A stretch of 32,595 nt of DNA from Paraburkholderia madseniana. Its GTDB lineage: Bacteria; Pseudomonadota; Gammaproteobacteria; Burkholderiales; Burkholderiaceae. Both the position numbers and the translations under genes were made by a program. The DNA lies in contig NZ_VOSW01000104.1 of assembly GCF_009690905.1 (NCBI RefSeq), forward strand, positions 1 through 32,595, in the 5' to 3' direction. The notes beneath the pieces are model-generated. The model was not told where the DNA came from. It made no database searches and worked only from the letters and a program-made list of their open reading frames with translations. How positions within the stretch are numbered: the first letter of the stretch is position 1; each line of letters starts with the position of its first letter. This document shows positions 15,645 through 24,412 of this stretch, piece after piece.

Positions 15645-16946
15645 ATGCAACAGAAATCCGCCCGCCTGCGGCGCATCCAATGGATCGCCATCACGTTCCT
15701 GATGTTGGCAGGAGTCGTCAATTACCTCGATCGCAGCACACTCTCGATTGCCAATCATTCGGTTTCTCATGAGTTGGGATTGAACGCCGCGCAAATGGGC
15801 ATGTTGCTCTCGGCGTTTTCGTTTGCCTACGCACTCGTTCAGTTACCCACGGGTGTGTTGCTGGACCGTTTCGGCGCGCGGATCATGCTCGGGCTTGGGA
15901 TGTTCCTTTGGTCGCTCGCGCAATTCGCCGGCGGTTTCGTTAATACCTTGCAGCAGTTCTTGGTCGCGCGCGTCTGTCTTGGCGTGGGCGAAGCACCGCA
16001 ATTTCCGGCTGGCGCAAAGGTGGTAAGCGAATGGTTCGCGCTTCGCGAGCGCGGACGTCCAACCGGTATCTTCATCGCGTCTTCGACGATCGGCCCCGGT
16101 CTCGCGCCGCCGATTCTGACTATGCTGATGCTGGCATTCGGATGGCGCAGCATGTTCGCCATCATGGGCGGGCTCGGCATCGCAGTTGCGCTCGCGTGGT
16201 ATGGCATCTATCGCAATCGCGCCGAAATCTCGCTCACGCGCGATGAGGTGGCGCATCTGGAAGAGGGCGATGTGACGGCGGAGCAGGAGAGCAAGCTGAC
16301 GTTCGCTGAATGGCGCCGTGTTTTCGCCTATCCGATCACGTGGGGCATGATCTTCGGCTATAGTGGGGTCATTTATATGATCTGGCTTTTCCTGACGTGG
16401 CTGCCCGCGTATCTCGAACATGAGCGGCACCTGAGCATCGCGAACACGGGGTGGGTCGTGGCGATTCCTTATTTGTTCGGCACTGTCGGCATGGTGGGCA
16501 GTGGCTTCGTGTGCGATGGCCTGCTCCGGCGCGGCGCCTCCGCGATCACCAGCCGCAAGTGGCCAATCTGCGTCGGCATGGTCGGTGCCGCGCTCTTCAC
16601 CGTGCCGGCGGCTTACACACCGAATTTGCCCCTCGCAATCGCATTCATTTCGTCGGCCATGGTGTGCCTGAATCTCGCGTCGGGCGCCGCGTGGTCGCTC
16701 GTCAGCGTAATTGTGCCGCGCAGGCTTGTCGCCTCGATGGGAAGTATTCAGAACTTCGGTGGCTATATCGGCGGCTCGTTCGCACCTGTGATTACAGGGT
16801 TGATCGTCGACCACACGGGTTCGTTCGTCAATGCGTTTCTGGTCAGTGCGTTCCTCGCGCTCGGCTCAGCGCTGATCTATCTGGTGTTCGTGCGTGGCGA
16901 ATTTGGCGAATATGACGTTGTGGAAAAGCCCGTTGCTGCAGCATGA
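15645..16946 (+). CDS. MFS transporter, anion:cation symporter (ACS) type
   Basis: An inner-membrane transporter of 433 residues with about 12 hydrophobic segments, resembling the ExuT/GudP/phthalate-permease group that imports sugar acids or aromatic acids with protons. It has NYLDRSTLSIA (26-36), the hallmark of that group in TM1; the loop motif GVLLDRFGARIML; LGVGEAPQFPAGAKVVSEWF in TM4 and after; and RGRPTGIF. The start at 15645 has AAGGAGA upstream; the longer open frame from 15222 overlaps the divergent lysR and is not real. No catabolic gene follows directly, so its substrate cannot be inferred from context. Confidence 0.92.
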   Translation: MQQKSARLRRIQWIAITFLMLAGVVNYLDRSTLSIANHSVSHELGLNAAQMGMLLSAFSFAYALVQLPTGVLLDRFGARIMLGLGMFLWSLAQFAGGFVNTLQQFLVARVCLGVGEAPQFPAGAKVVSEWFALRERGRPTGIFIASSTIGPGLAPPILTMLMLAFGWRSMFAIMGGLGIAVALAWYGIYRNRAEISLTRDEVAHLEEGDVTAEQESKLTFAEWRRVFAYPITWGMIFGYSGVIYMIWLFLTWLPAYLEHERHLSIANTGWVVAIPYLFGTVGMVGSGFVCDGLLRRGASAITSRKWPICVGMVGAALFTVPAAYTPNLPLAIAFISSAMVCLNLASGAAWSLVSVIVPRRLVASMGSIQNFGGYIGGSFAPVITGLIVDHTGSFVNAFLVSAFLALGSALIYLVFVRGEFGEYDVVEKPVAAA

Positions 16947-17875
16947 ATCTCGGGTTGGCTGTGGTGCAAATAGCGACCAACGAATGGGTTGGAGTGTCGT
17001 GCTGACCGATGTGGAACATCGTTTATCTGGTGTGCTCGGTCAACACGCTGCGCGCACGGGGTCGTCACACCGACGAGGCGCTGCTCAAGCACGTGGCGCT
17101 GGTTCACCGGAACCACGTTGGATGTTGCGCGGACAAGCGCCCCGGGCTTGCGACACGCGAGATTCGTTCTTCTGTTTGGGGCCTGCTTGAAAGCCGCTCT
17201 TCTCAGTGTTTGCGCCTGAATATTCGCCGTCGGATCCGATCTCCGCGTCGTTGCCGGCGACATACGTGAAGCCTTCCGAGACGATAGCGAAGGGGAAAGT
17301 ACGCATATCGCTTGCGAGCCTGTATCGATCCGTAGCGTACAAGTTTTAGTGCGTTGTGCCGCTAGGTCCGAGCAGCAGCCGCGAATTTCCTGCGTGGCAA
17401 TTCGTTGACCCGGCTCCTGAACTGCTGTAGGCCATCCTTCTCGCCCTCCAGGGCGTTGAGAACAGAAGTCCATCCGTGTCCCGATGACCTCGCTCGAGCG
17501 CTGGGCCTATGATCTTCCCTGTTCCGAACATGTTACTGCCGCCAGCGTCGCGGCGTAGGCGAGCGGTCCACCATCGATGTGATTAGGCCGGACGGGAAGT
17601 GTCGTCCCGACTTCGATCTTGACAGTGTATGACTCAATGACTGTCGACGGGTGGTCAACGTTTGTCCAGCGTAAACTGATGAACCAATTGTTCAGCAGGG
17701 TGGCTGGATCGGCGCACCCTCGCGGCGCTCCACACGAATGCCGGCGACGCGCAGCCACGGGCTTTAGAGGTGGTGATTGCCGTCGTGGGACGGGGGCCCC
17801 TTCACCAGCATTCGCCATAGGGATAACTGGGCCGTGCCTACGGAAAGAGGATTCTGTTTCGGCGGCCTCCTGATT
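16947..17875. other. Gene-poor region left of the miniature element
   Basis: About 930 bases with only mutually overlapping open frames and no recognisable domain. On the plus strand a short frame ending near 17349 reads IAKGKVRISLASLYRSVAYKF before its stop. The terminal aromatic and alternating pattern recall the last strand of an outer-membrane barrel, so it may be a fragment of such a gene; this is weak. On the minus strand 17507-17700 one frame reads protein-like (VRPNHIDGGPLAYAATLAA) but matches nothing I know. Confidence 0.35.
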
Positions 17876-18047
17876 GGGGTTATCGTACTTTCCGTGCAAA
17901 ATCGGGCGCTTTGATCCTGAAAACCCATATTGATCAAGAGCTTGCGCAATCGCTGATTGCGCGAAAGCTACGGAACGGCCGAGCTTTGCTGCAATTGGCT
18001 GTGCGCGCGGGTACCGCCAGATTTTGCACGGAAAGTACGGCAACCCC
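17876..18047. mobile_element. 172-bp miniature element with Tn3-like inverted repeats
   Basis: Left end GGGGTTATCGTACTTTCCGT, continuing to 17908, and right end 18015-18047 are inverted copies over 33 bases with three mismatches, including 20 identical bases in a row. They begin with GGGG and contain the CGTnnTTTCnGTGCAA layout that I recall from IS1071-like Tn3-family termini. The 106 bases between encode nothing obvious but carry an 8-base palindrome, GCGCAATC-GCT-GATTGCGC, near 17944-17962. This fits a TIME (Tn3-derived inverted-repeat miniature element), moved in trans. Flanking 5-mers (TGATT, GAAAT) do not match, so the expected 5-bp target duplication is absent or lost. Confidence 0.6.
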
Positions 18048-18358
18048 GAAATGGTGTCGCTCATGTCGAATAGAGATACTATATGTCACTAAAGGTATAC
18101 GATTTGACGGCGGAGGAGCCGGTCGTAGCTGGGACGGGTGTTGGGGTCCGACTGTTTCATCTCGCCGGAGCAGCACTGAAACGACGTGGTCGCGCATCGG
18201 TTCGGTCACACGTGTTCAGTCGCGCCACGGGCATGTCAGGTCGGAATTGTGTGCAAGGAGCAGGGCACGAGGGCGTGGCAGCACACGCCCCTAGATGTTG
18301 GACATTTGGTCTGGTGCAGGTCTTTACGCGTTAGAGCGCGGGAACGTTGGAGATGACA
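18048..18358. other. Region upstream of the Liv-type binding protein gene
   Basis: 311 bases without a supported gene. It should hold the promoter of the gene at 18359. No clear -10/-35 pair or operator was identified. GGAG at 18349-18352 is the ribosome site. Confidence 0.4.
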
Positions 18359-19486
18359 ATGAAGAAGCATTCGGGAATGTACGCCACCGCCGCGGGAGTC
18401 GGCTTGCTGGCCTCGGTTGGTGTATGCGCGCAGGAAGTCGTGACGATCGGTCTGTCTGCGCCGTTGACGGGGCCGCAGGCTGCCGCCGGCAAGGATGCGG
18501 AGAATGGCGCTCAACTCGCGATCGACGATTTGAACAGGCAGAACCTGCAGATCGGCAGCAAGCCTGTGACGTTCAAGCTGGCATCCGTTGACGATCAGGC
18601 CGATCCGAAAATCGGCGTGCAGGTCGCGCAAAGTCTCGTCGATCGTGGTGTCGTCGCGGTCGTGGGGCCGTACAACTCGGGCGTCGCGATTCCTGCCTCG
18701 CGCATTTACAACGGTGCGAACGTGCCGTTGCTGCCGACCGCGTCGAACCCCGCACTGACGACTCAGGGCTTCAGGAACATTTTCCGGATCGGTGCCAGCG
18801 ACTCGTCGCTCGGCGGCACGATGGCCGATTTCGCGGCACAGAAGTTGAAGATCAAGACTGCGGTGGTCATCGACGACCGTACGGCCTACGGGCAAGGTGT
18901 CGCCGATGAGTTCGAAAAGGTTGCCAAAGCGCGCGGAATCCAGATCGTCGGCAAGGAGTTCACCAACTCGCAGGCTACCGATTTCCGTTCGATCCTGACC
19001 TCGATCAAGAGCAAGAATCCCGACGCCATCTTCTACGGCGGCTACGACGCGCAAGGCGCGCCGATGGCCAAGCAGATGCGGGCACTCGGGTTGCGCGCGA
19101 AGCTGCTCGGCGGCGACAGCATCTGTACGGCGGAGATGGGCAAGGTTGCTGGGGAGGCTGCATCGATTGTCTATTGCGCGCAAGGTGGCGTGGCGCCCGA
19201 GAGCACCGCCGAAGGCCGCGAATACGTGAAGAAATACCGCGACACGTTCCACACGGATCGTCAGGTGTATGGCGTCAATTACTACGACGGCGTGAAACTG
19301 CTGGCCAACGCGATCGTTAAGGCGGGCAGTGCCACGGACAAATCGAAGGTGATCGCACAACTCGCGAAGACGGACTACAAGGGCATCGCCGGCACTTACT
19401 CGTTTGCCGACAACGGCGAATTGAAGGGCGCGCCGACCACGGTCTATGTGATTCGCAGCGGCACTCCGGTTCCGTACACGCCTTAA
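18359..19486 (+). CDS. Liv-type ABC transporter substrate-binding protein (LivJ/LivK family)
   Basis: A periplasmic binding protein for branched-chain amino acids or related ligands, 375 residues. A Sec signal peptide is visible: MKKH, a hydrophobic stretch, and a likely cleavage after VCA before QEVVTIG. The mature part has the family landmarks IGLSAPLTGPQAAAGKDAEN, GVVAVVGPYNSGVAIPASRI, LTTQGFRNIFRIGASDS, TDFRSILTSIKSKNPDAIFYGG and YDGVKLLANAI. The start at 18359 has GGAG six bases upstream; ATG 18353 and TTG 18347 are in-frame alternatives. No permease or ATPase gene is adjacent, so it is an orphan binding protein that must share a Liv transporter encoded elsewhere. Confidence 0.93.
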   Translation: MKKHSGMYATAAGVGLLASVGVCAQEVVTIGLSAPLTGPQAAAGKDAENGAQLAIDDLNRQNLQIGSKPVTFKLASVDDQADPKIGVQVAQSLVDRGVVAVVGPYNSGVAIPASRIYNGANVPLLPTASNPALTTQGFRNIFRIGASDSSLGGTMADFAAQKLKIKTAVVIDDRTAYGQGVADEFEKVAKARGIQIVGKEFTNSQATDFRSILTSIKSKNPDAIFYGGYDAQGAPMAKQMRALGLRAKLLGGDSICTAEMGKVAGEAASIVYCAQGGVAPESTAEGREYVKKYRDTFHTDRQVYGVNYYDGVKLLANAIVKAGSATDKSKVIAQLAKTDYKGIAGTYSFADNGELKGAPTTVYVIRSGTPVPYTP

Positions 19487-19704
19487 GCAATCAGGTCGTT
19501 ACGTCGCGTAGCCGGCTGCATATCGATGTACCTGCGGCCGGCCATGTGCGCGAATGTCTGGAGCCTGTTACCGCGAAGCAGGGGTGCAATTTCTCGGCTT
19601 CGCGAATCAACGGGCAGCCGAGTGCTCAAGTTTTCCGAGAACTTCACTTTTGCGTACGTCGCCTTCAGAGGCAACTGTTCTAACCTCAGCTGTATCAATA
19701 CTTC

Positions 19705-20601
19705 GTGTTCAATCAAAACCGCGCCGCTGCTTTTTTACTGTCTGCGATGCTGCTTGTGGGTTGCAATGTCGGGATCGGCAAGACGCTGGTGGAATTTTTG
19801 CCGGTGCCGATTTTTGCCACGCTTCGCTTCGTGATTGCAGTGGTCGTTCTGGGGCCGCTGATCAGGCTGTCGAAACTCAGGCGCGTCGCCCTTGCGGATT
19901 GGGGCAATCTGTTTCTGCAAGCGCTGTTTGGCACCTTCCTCTTCACGTTGTTGATGCTCAACGGCGTTCAGCGCACCGATGCGCTCGACGCAGGCGTCAT
20001 TACCAGCGTGATCCCGGCTGTGGTTGCGATTTTCGCGTGGATTCTGCTGGGCGAACGACCCGCGCCACGAACCATTCTGTCGATCTTGCTGGCGACAGCC
20101 GGTGTCTTGCTCGTGAACGTATCGCACGCAAATGACGCGGGCGGCACGACGCATCAATCATTGGCGGGGAATCTGTTCGTGTTCGGCGCGGTGTGTTGCG
20201 AGGCACTGTACGTGATCTTCTCGCGGCGCGTCACGGCAACGATTGCGCCGATCGATGTTTGCGTCTACACCCACAGCATTGGTCTTCTGCTGATACTTCC
20301 AATCGGAGGAAGCGCCGTTTTTAACTTCCATTACGCAGATGTGCCATCCGACATGTGGCTTCTCGTGATGTGGTACGCGCTGTCGGCCAGCGTGTTTTCG
20401 TTCTGGCTATGGATGCAGGGAATCAAGCGTATTTCCGGCAGCGTTGCGGGCGTCTTTACCGCAATGGTTCCCGTCGCCGCGGCGATTTATGGCGTTGTCG
20501 TGGGCGGAGAGCGCTTCACGCTTACCAGCGCGATTGCGATGGTTCTGGTGATCTCGGGCGTAGTCGTCGCGAGCAGCTCCAAGACGGCGCAGAAGCTTTA
20601 A
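19705..20601 (+). CDS. DMT superfamily transporter, EamA type
   Basis: An inner-membrane protein of 298 residues with about ten hydrophobic segments in two EamA repeats, related to RhtA/YdcZ-like exporters of amino acids and metabolites. Typical segments are FATLRFVIAVVVLGPLI in the first half, DALDAGVITSVIPAVVAIFAW with the ERPAPRT turn, and GSVAGVFTAMVPVAAAIYGV with GERFTLTSAIAM in the second. The start is a GTG at 19705, since an in-frame TAA lies just upstream; no strong ribosome site is seen. It sits between the Liv-type binding protein and an FAD oxidase, consistent with an amino-acid or amine theme. Confidence 0.88.
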   Translation: MFNQNRAAAFLLSAMLLVGCNVGIGKTLVEFLPVPIFATLRFVIAVVVLGPLIRLSKLRRVALADWGNLFLQALFGTFLFTLLMLNGVQRTDALDAGVITSVIPAVVAIFAWILLGERPAPRTILSILLATAGVLLVNVSHANDAGGTTHQSLAGNLFVFGAVCCEALYVIFSRRVTATIAPIDVCVYTHSIGLLLILPIGGSAVFNFHYADVPSDMWLLVMWYALSASVFSFWLWMQGIKRISGSVAGVFTAMVPVAAAIYGVVVGGERFTLTSAIAMVLVISGVVVASSSKTAQKL

Positions 20602-20819
20602 GAAGTATCACCGCCCGCATGCGAACGGTGGTGGAGAGAGATCAAAAAAGATACGTGAAGGATATTTCGTATACTATATATCGATCGATGAGAGTGGATC
20701 CGGGCACTTGATCTTGGCTGTAACGACGCGCCGGCGAGCATCCTGGCGATGCGTGAAAACCATCACGCGCGTCAGTTCCTGCTCGCAGCACCTATCTTGA
20801 TGTTGCGAAGGAATGAACA

Positions 20820-22133
20820 GTGAGCAGCACCCATAATCAGATGACGTTGGTTGGAGAGCGACTGCAGATGCCGCAGTCGCTATGGGCGGACACGGCAATC
20901 AAGGCGCCGTCGCTCAAGGCCTTGAGCGGAAATGTGTCCTGCGACGTAGCAATCGTGGGTTCCGGATTCACGGGCCTGTCTACTGCAATTCACCTCGCGG
21001 AGTTGGGACTCGACTGCGTAGTGGTGGATGCTGCCGAGCCGGGTTGGGGTGCATCGGGCCGCAATAACGGGCAGGTGATCGCGGGGTTGAAACAGGACCC
21101 CGACGTGGTCGAAAAAATCTGGCCGGGCGCAATGGGCGAAAAGCTAGTTCGGTTTGGGAGCCAGGCGCCGGGCAAAGTGTTCGACCTCATTCAAAAACAC
21201 TCGATTAATTGCGCCGGGATCAACCGCGGTTGGATTCAACCAGCGTACACGCGTTCGGGCGACGCCGCCGTGCGGCATCGATGCGAGGCGTGGAGAGCCA
21301 GAGGCATTGACGCGCGCCTGCTCGAAGGTCAGAAACTGTTCGATCTGCTGGGCACGCGAAAGTACCACATCGGTTGGATCGACCCGCGGGGCGGATCGAT
21401 TCAGCCGCTCAGCTATGCGCGCGGTCTCGCGCATACCGCATTGCGGCTCGGTGTGCGCATTCACAACCGCACCAGCGTTCAGTCGATCACCGGCAGCGCG
21501 GGCAACTTCGTTCTGAAAACAGCATCAGGCAGCGTTTTCACGAAGAGTGTGATCGTGGCGACCGGCGCCTATGCCGAAAACCTTGTGCCTGGACTGCGAA
21601 CCTCCTTCGTTCCAGTGAGAACGGCACAGGTTGCGACTCAGGTTCTCCCGCTCGACGTGCGCTCGGCCATTCTTCCGAAAGGCAATGTCGCGTCGGATAC
21701 GCGACAACTCCTCACCTCGTTCCGTCTGTCTCCGGACGGCCGGTTAGTGATGGGAGGATCGGGTGCGACTGCCGGCCTCGACCATTCGCGCATCGTGCCG
21801 TACCTTCATCGCGCGGGGCAGGAACTGTTTAGCCACTTGGGAAAGATCGAATGGAGCTACGCGTGGAGCGGTTATTTTGCCGTCACGACCGATCATCTCC
21901 CGCACGTTCATGAGCCTCGATCGGGGCTGCATATCGCCGTCGGCTGCAATGGACGAGGCATTGCGATATCGACGTCGATGGGCATCGAGTTGGCCAATCG
22001 TGTCGCGGGCGCGCAGGCGTCCGACCTGTCGATTCCAGTCACTAGTTTGCGCAACGTGGCATTCCATCGCTTCCGCGCACTAGGCGTGGCGGCGGCGACG
22101 CAATACAAGCGGATGCAAGACCGCCTCGGATAA
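20820..22133 (+). CDS. FAD-dependent oxidoreductase of the DAO family (PuuB/OrdL-like)
   Basis: Oxidises an amine or amino acid with FAD, 437 residues. The dinucleotide-binding motif VAIVGSGFTGLSTAIHLAE (GSGFTG at 47-52) ends with VVVDA (Asp70). It is followed by GWGASGRNNGQV, the pattern of gamma-glutamylputrescine oxidase and OrdL-like enzymes. Later come SYARGLAHTALRLGVRI, VIVATGAYAENLVP and a C-terminal SGYFAVTTDHLPHVHE with GCNGRGIAISTSMG. The start is GTG at 20820 with AAGGAA upstream; the nearby ATG at 20813 is in another frame and soon closed. The substrate is not evident. The VOC gene 200 bases downstream may be part of the same unit. Confidence 0.9.
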   Translation: MSSTHNQMTLVGERLQMPQSLWADTAIKAPSLKALSGNVSCDVAIVGSGFTGLSTAIHLAELGLDCVVVDAAEPGWGASGRNNGQVIAGLKQDPDVVEKIWPGAMGEKLVRFGSQAPGKVFDLIQKHSINCAGINRGWIQPAYTRSGDAAVRHRCEAWRARGIDARLLEGQKLFDLLGTRKYHIGWIDPRGGSIQPLSYARGLAHTALRLGVRIHNRTSVQSITGSAGNFVLKTASGSVFTKSVIVATGAYAENLVPGLRTSFVPVRTAQVATQVLPLDVRSAILPKGNVASDTRQLLTSFRLSPDGRLVMGGSGATAGLDHSRIVPYLHRAGQELFSHLGKIEWSYAWSGYFAVTTDHLPHVHEPRSGLHIAVGCNGRGIAISTSMGIELANRVAGAQASDLSIPVTSLRNVAFHRFRALGVAAATQYKRMQDRLG

Positions 22134-22332
22134 GCGGCACAGTTGCGTGAATTTCATTTACCGCAGGCATGAGACCAATTTTTTGGATCTTAGCCGATCA
22201 AATGTACTTGCCTGATGTCGAGGCCCGGTCAACGTGTCGAAGCCGCCGAGCGACGAAGTCGTTGTGACGAGTGCGACTGTAGTCGGGGATCTCACATCGG
22301 CAAGTACGCCATTACATATCACGGAAGCTCAT

Positions 22333-23184
22333 ATGACAGCCAAAGTAGGAAGAGTCGACCACCCGGTCGTTGCCGTTCACGATCTTCAGGCAAGCCGCCA
22401 GGTTTTCGAAAAGCTGGGTTTTCTTGTGCCGCCGAGTGGCAAACACCAGGAATGGGGCACGGAGAACGTGTGCATCATGTTCCCGGAGGATTACATCGAA
22501 ATCCGCGGCGTCGGCGATCCGAACAAGTTTCTGGCCGGCCTGGACAAGTTTCTGGTGCATGGTGAGGGACTAAGTGGTGTTGCATTCAACGCAAAATCCG
22601 CTAAGGAAAGCTACGAGTCGGGGATTGCATCGGGTCTGGGCATTCGCCAGCCAAAGCATCTGAATCGTCTACTCGTACTCGAAAACGAAACGCTGGATTT
22701 GCACTTCGAGACCGTCATGCTGGCACCGGATCTGTACCCAGGTCTCACCCACGCAAACTTGTGCGAGCATCTGACCGCCGATACCCTGCGTAAGCCCGAG
22801 TGGCTGAATCATCCGAACGGCGTGTATTCGTTTGGGCGTATCGTCGGCGTGGTCAGCGATATGGAAAGCGCGCGAGACACCTATGTGCGCCTGCTGGGTG
22901 CCGAGGCCGTGCATTTCGACGGCGAAAAGATCCATATCGATCTGAAAGAGGGCGCCGATATCGAGTTGATTTCGCCGGCCGAGGCAGAAAAACGTGGTGA
23001 CGCTCACCCTGCTCGGGGCGATGCGTACATTGCAGCGGCCACGTTGCTGGTCGACGATCTGCAGAAGACGAAGGCGGTGTTCGATCAGAACGGTATCGCT
23101 TACCGCGCCGCGGGCGAACTGATTGCAGTCGATCCGGCGTTCGCGTGCGGCACTCACTTTTATTTTGAAGAGCGGAAGCGTTAA
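22333..23184 (+). CDS. VOC superfamily protein with two glyoxalase-like domains
   Basis: A 283-residue member of the vicinal-oxygen-chelate superfamily, resembling glyoxalase-like (PF13468-type) proteins. The first domain starts VDHPVVAVHDLQASRQVFEKL, with WGTENVCIMFPEDYIEIRGV; the second starts SFGRIVGVVSDMESARDTYV, with DGEKIHIDLKEGADIELISP and the final GTHFYFEE. Such proteins use a metal for isomerase, lyase or dioxygenase chemistry; the activity here cannot be assigned. The ATG at 22333 has GGAAG upstream; a GTG at 22234 would add 33 unrelated residues. Tandem hairpins downstream probably end the transcript. Confidence 0.87.
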   Translation: MTAKVGRVDHPVVAVHDLQASRQVFEKLGFLVPPSGKHQEWGTENVCIMFPEDYIEIRGVGDPNKFLAGLDKFLVHGEGLSGVAFNAKSAKESYESGIASGLGIRQPKHLNRLLVLENETLDLHFETVMLAPDLYPGLTHANLCEHLTADTLRKPEWLNHPNGVYSFGRIVGVVSDMESARDTYVRLLGAEAVHFDGEKIHIDLKEGADIELISPAEAEKRGDAHPARGDAYIAAATLLVDDLQKTKAVFDQNGIAYRAAGELIAVDPAFACGTHFYFEERKR

Positions 23185-23262
23185 GCCATAACGGCAACAG
23201 CATGCGGCGACTGACGTTTCATATCATCGCCGCGGCGCGATTGGTACATAACAGCCTACTCG

Positions 23263-23324
23263 AGCGGCGGATTGCACCCGCCGCTTTGATCTCTGCAGCA
23301 CGCTGCCCGTTCCGGCAGCGTGCT
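23263..23324 (+). terminator. Tandem hairpins downstream of the VOC gene
   Basis: First stem AGCGGCGG (23263-23270) with CCGCCGCT (23278-23285), followed by TTGAT. Second stem AGCACGCTGCC (23297-23307) with GGCAGCGTGCT (23314-23324), a perfect 11-base repeat with a 6-base loop. They lie 79 bases after the VOC stop codon. There is no long T-run, so termination strength is uncertain, but the pair is the most terminator-like structure nearby. Confidence 0.5.
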
Positions 23325-23640
23325 CACGTCTCGAATCTCGAGTTTGACGCTGGCACTTTCTGTTGAAGTTTGGGCCAAGGAACGGTAGCCTGATTGCTTT
23401 GCTCGGCGGTGCCAACCTAAAACAAGCGGTTTGAAAAGTGGAACCTCGTCATGCCGCAGTTTTTTATATTTCGTGACGGGGAGGGGTTGCGTCGACACGG
23501 CGGAGCCTCAGAGAGACGCAGTCGAGGCACAAAGATCTCGTTCAATTGCGCTTATCTCGTCTTGGCGCCCACGATCTCGTGCGGGCTGAATCGACGTTCA
23601 AGGCCATTTCATTTTCGTCGCGCCAGCTTTCGGGCTTGCG
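23325..23640. other. Intergenic stretch
   Basis: About 316 bases after the tandem hairpins without a supported gene. Minus-strand open frames here (within 23224-23498) lack motifs. Confidence 0.35.
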
Positions 23641-24200
23641 TTATACAAGCAGAAATCGATTGTCGCCGCGGTATTGCACACGTAGCCTTTGAAGGAAATC
23701 CAGACCGAGCGTGAGCTTCATTTCACGTGGATGTGTGTGAAGTCTTGGGAAGGCCGCGCGAGCCTTCATTACCATGGCGACTTCGCTTCCAAGTTTTTCG
23801 GGATAGGATGCGAGGTACCAGATTTGAAATACTTGCATGTTGAACGAAAGCCCCTGGCCTAGTTGGCCACATTCGATTGTTGCAATGAAAACTACGTGGT
23901 CGTTTTCCTCCTCCTCAAACGAAAGTTGAGCACTCGGGTCGCGGTCTGCGTGCTTGAGAAAGTTTTGGGCGCTATTCAGACTTGCCAACGCGTCCTTTTT
24001 GGAAAGACCAGATTCCTCAATAAGCCTCGTACGCCATGACTCTCCGGGGCTGCTAACCCAACGAGATCTGCGAACAGGCCATGTGCGGCGGCCGCGAGCG
24101 TGCGGATCGCAAGTGGGTCGTGATCCGAAAACAACAGCTCGATTGCTTCGTCGAGTTGCCGCGTAGCCGCTTCAACTTTGTCAACGGTGATCTTAGTCAT
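23641..24200 (-). pseudogene. Frameshifted conserved hypothetical gene
   Basis: Read on the minus strand from ATG 24200, the first part is MTKITVDKVEAATRQLDEAI, then HDPLAIRTLAAAAHGLFADL. In a second frame the protein continues IEESGLSKKDALASLNSAQN, then FLKHADRDPSAQLSFEEEEN and MQVFQIWYLASYPEKL, to a stop at 23641. I recall the two parts as halves of one hypothetical family found across proteobacteria, with '(S/A)IHTLAAAA' near the N-terminus and 'A.NFFKHADRD' in the middle. The join needs a one-base shift near 24025-24050. Either the gene is broken here or the sequence has an error. Function unknown. Confidence 0.6.
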
Positions 24201-24256
24201 AGGCGTCTGCCGGAAGAATGCGATGAACTTGCATCTTGATAGAGTGTTGCCGCAAC

Positions 24257-24412
24257 TCATGCCAAAGCTACGCCGAGAGTATCGAAGACCCAGGTCGCTT
24301 CTACGTGGCGGATACCTTCAAGCAGATACCCGGAGTCGGTGTTTCCTGCTCCGAACATCTCGTGCTCGAAAATGGCATCGCGGATCGGTGTGTCGACGGT
24401 CGGTTCGGTCAT
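24257..24412 (-). CDS. Possible 51-residue small protein
   Basis: A short frame from ATG 24412, closed upstream by an in-frame stop two codons before. It encodes MTEPTVDTPIRDAIFEHEMF and a remainder ending in TLGVALA. Its TGA overlaps (ATGA) the ATG at 24260 that would add 20 residues to the frameshifted gene downstream. No domain is recognised and no good ribosome site is visible, so this is tentative. Confidence 0.22.
   Translation of the reverse strand: MTEPTVDTPIRDAIFEHEMFGAGNTDSGYLLEGIRHVEATWVFDTLGVALA

Noticed and set aside
15843..16814. 323-codon minus-strand frame inside the ACS transporter gene
   Set aside because: Histidine/arginine-rich antisense shadow in GC-rich DNA; the plus-strand transporter is unambiguous.
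17200..17349. Possible last strand of an outer-membrane protein (ending in VAYKF)
   Set aside because: Only about 50 residues in an isolated frame; too short to support a family call, so it is mentioned only in the region note.
17507..18064. 185-codon minus-strand frame crossing the miniature element
   Set aside because: It runs through both inverted repeats and unrelated flanks, so it is an accidental frame rather than a gene.
18236..19360. 374-codon minus-strand frame opposite the Liv-type binding protein
   Set aside because: Antisense shadow; no recognisable fold and a clear gene on the other strand.
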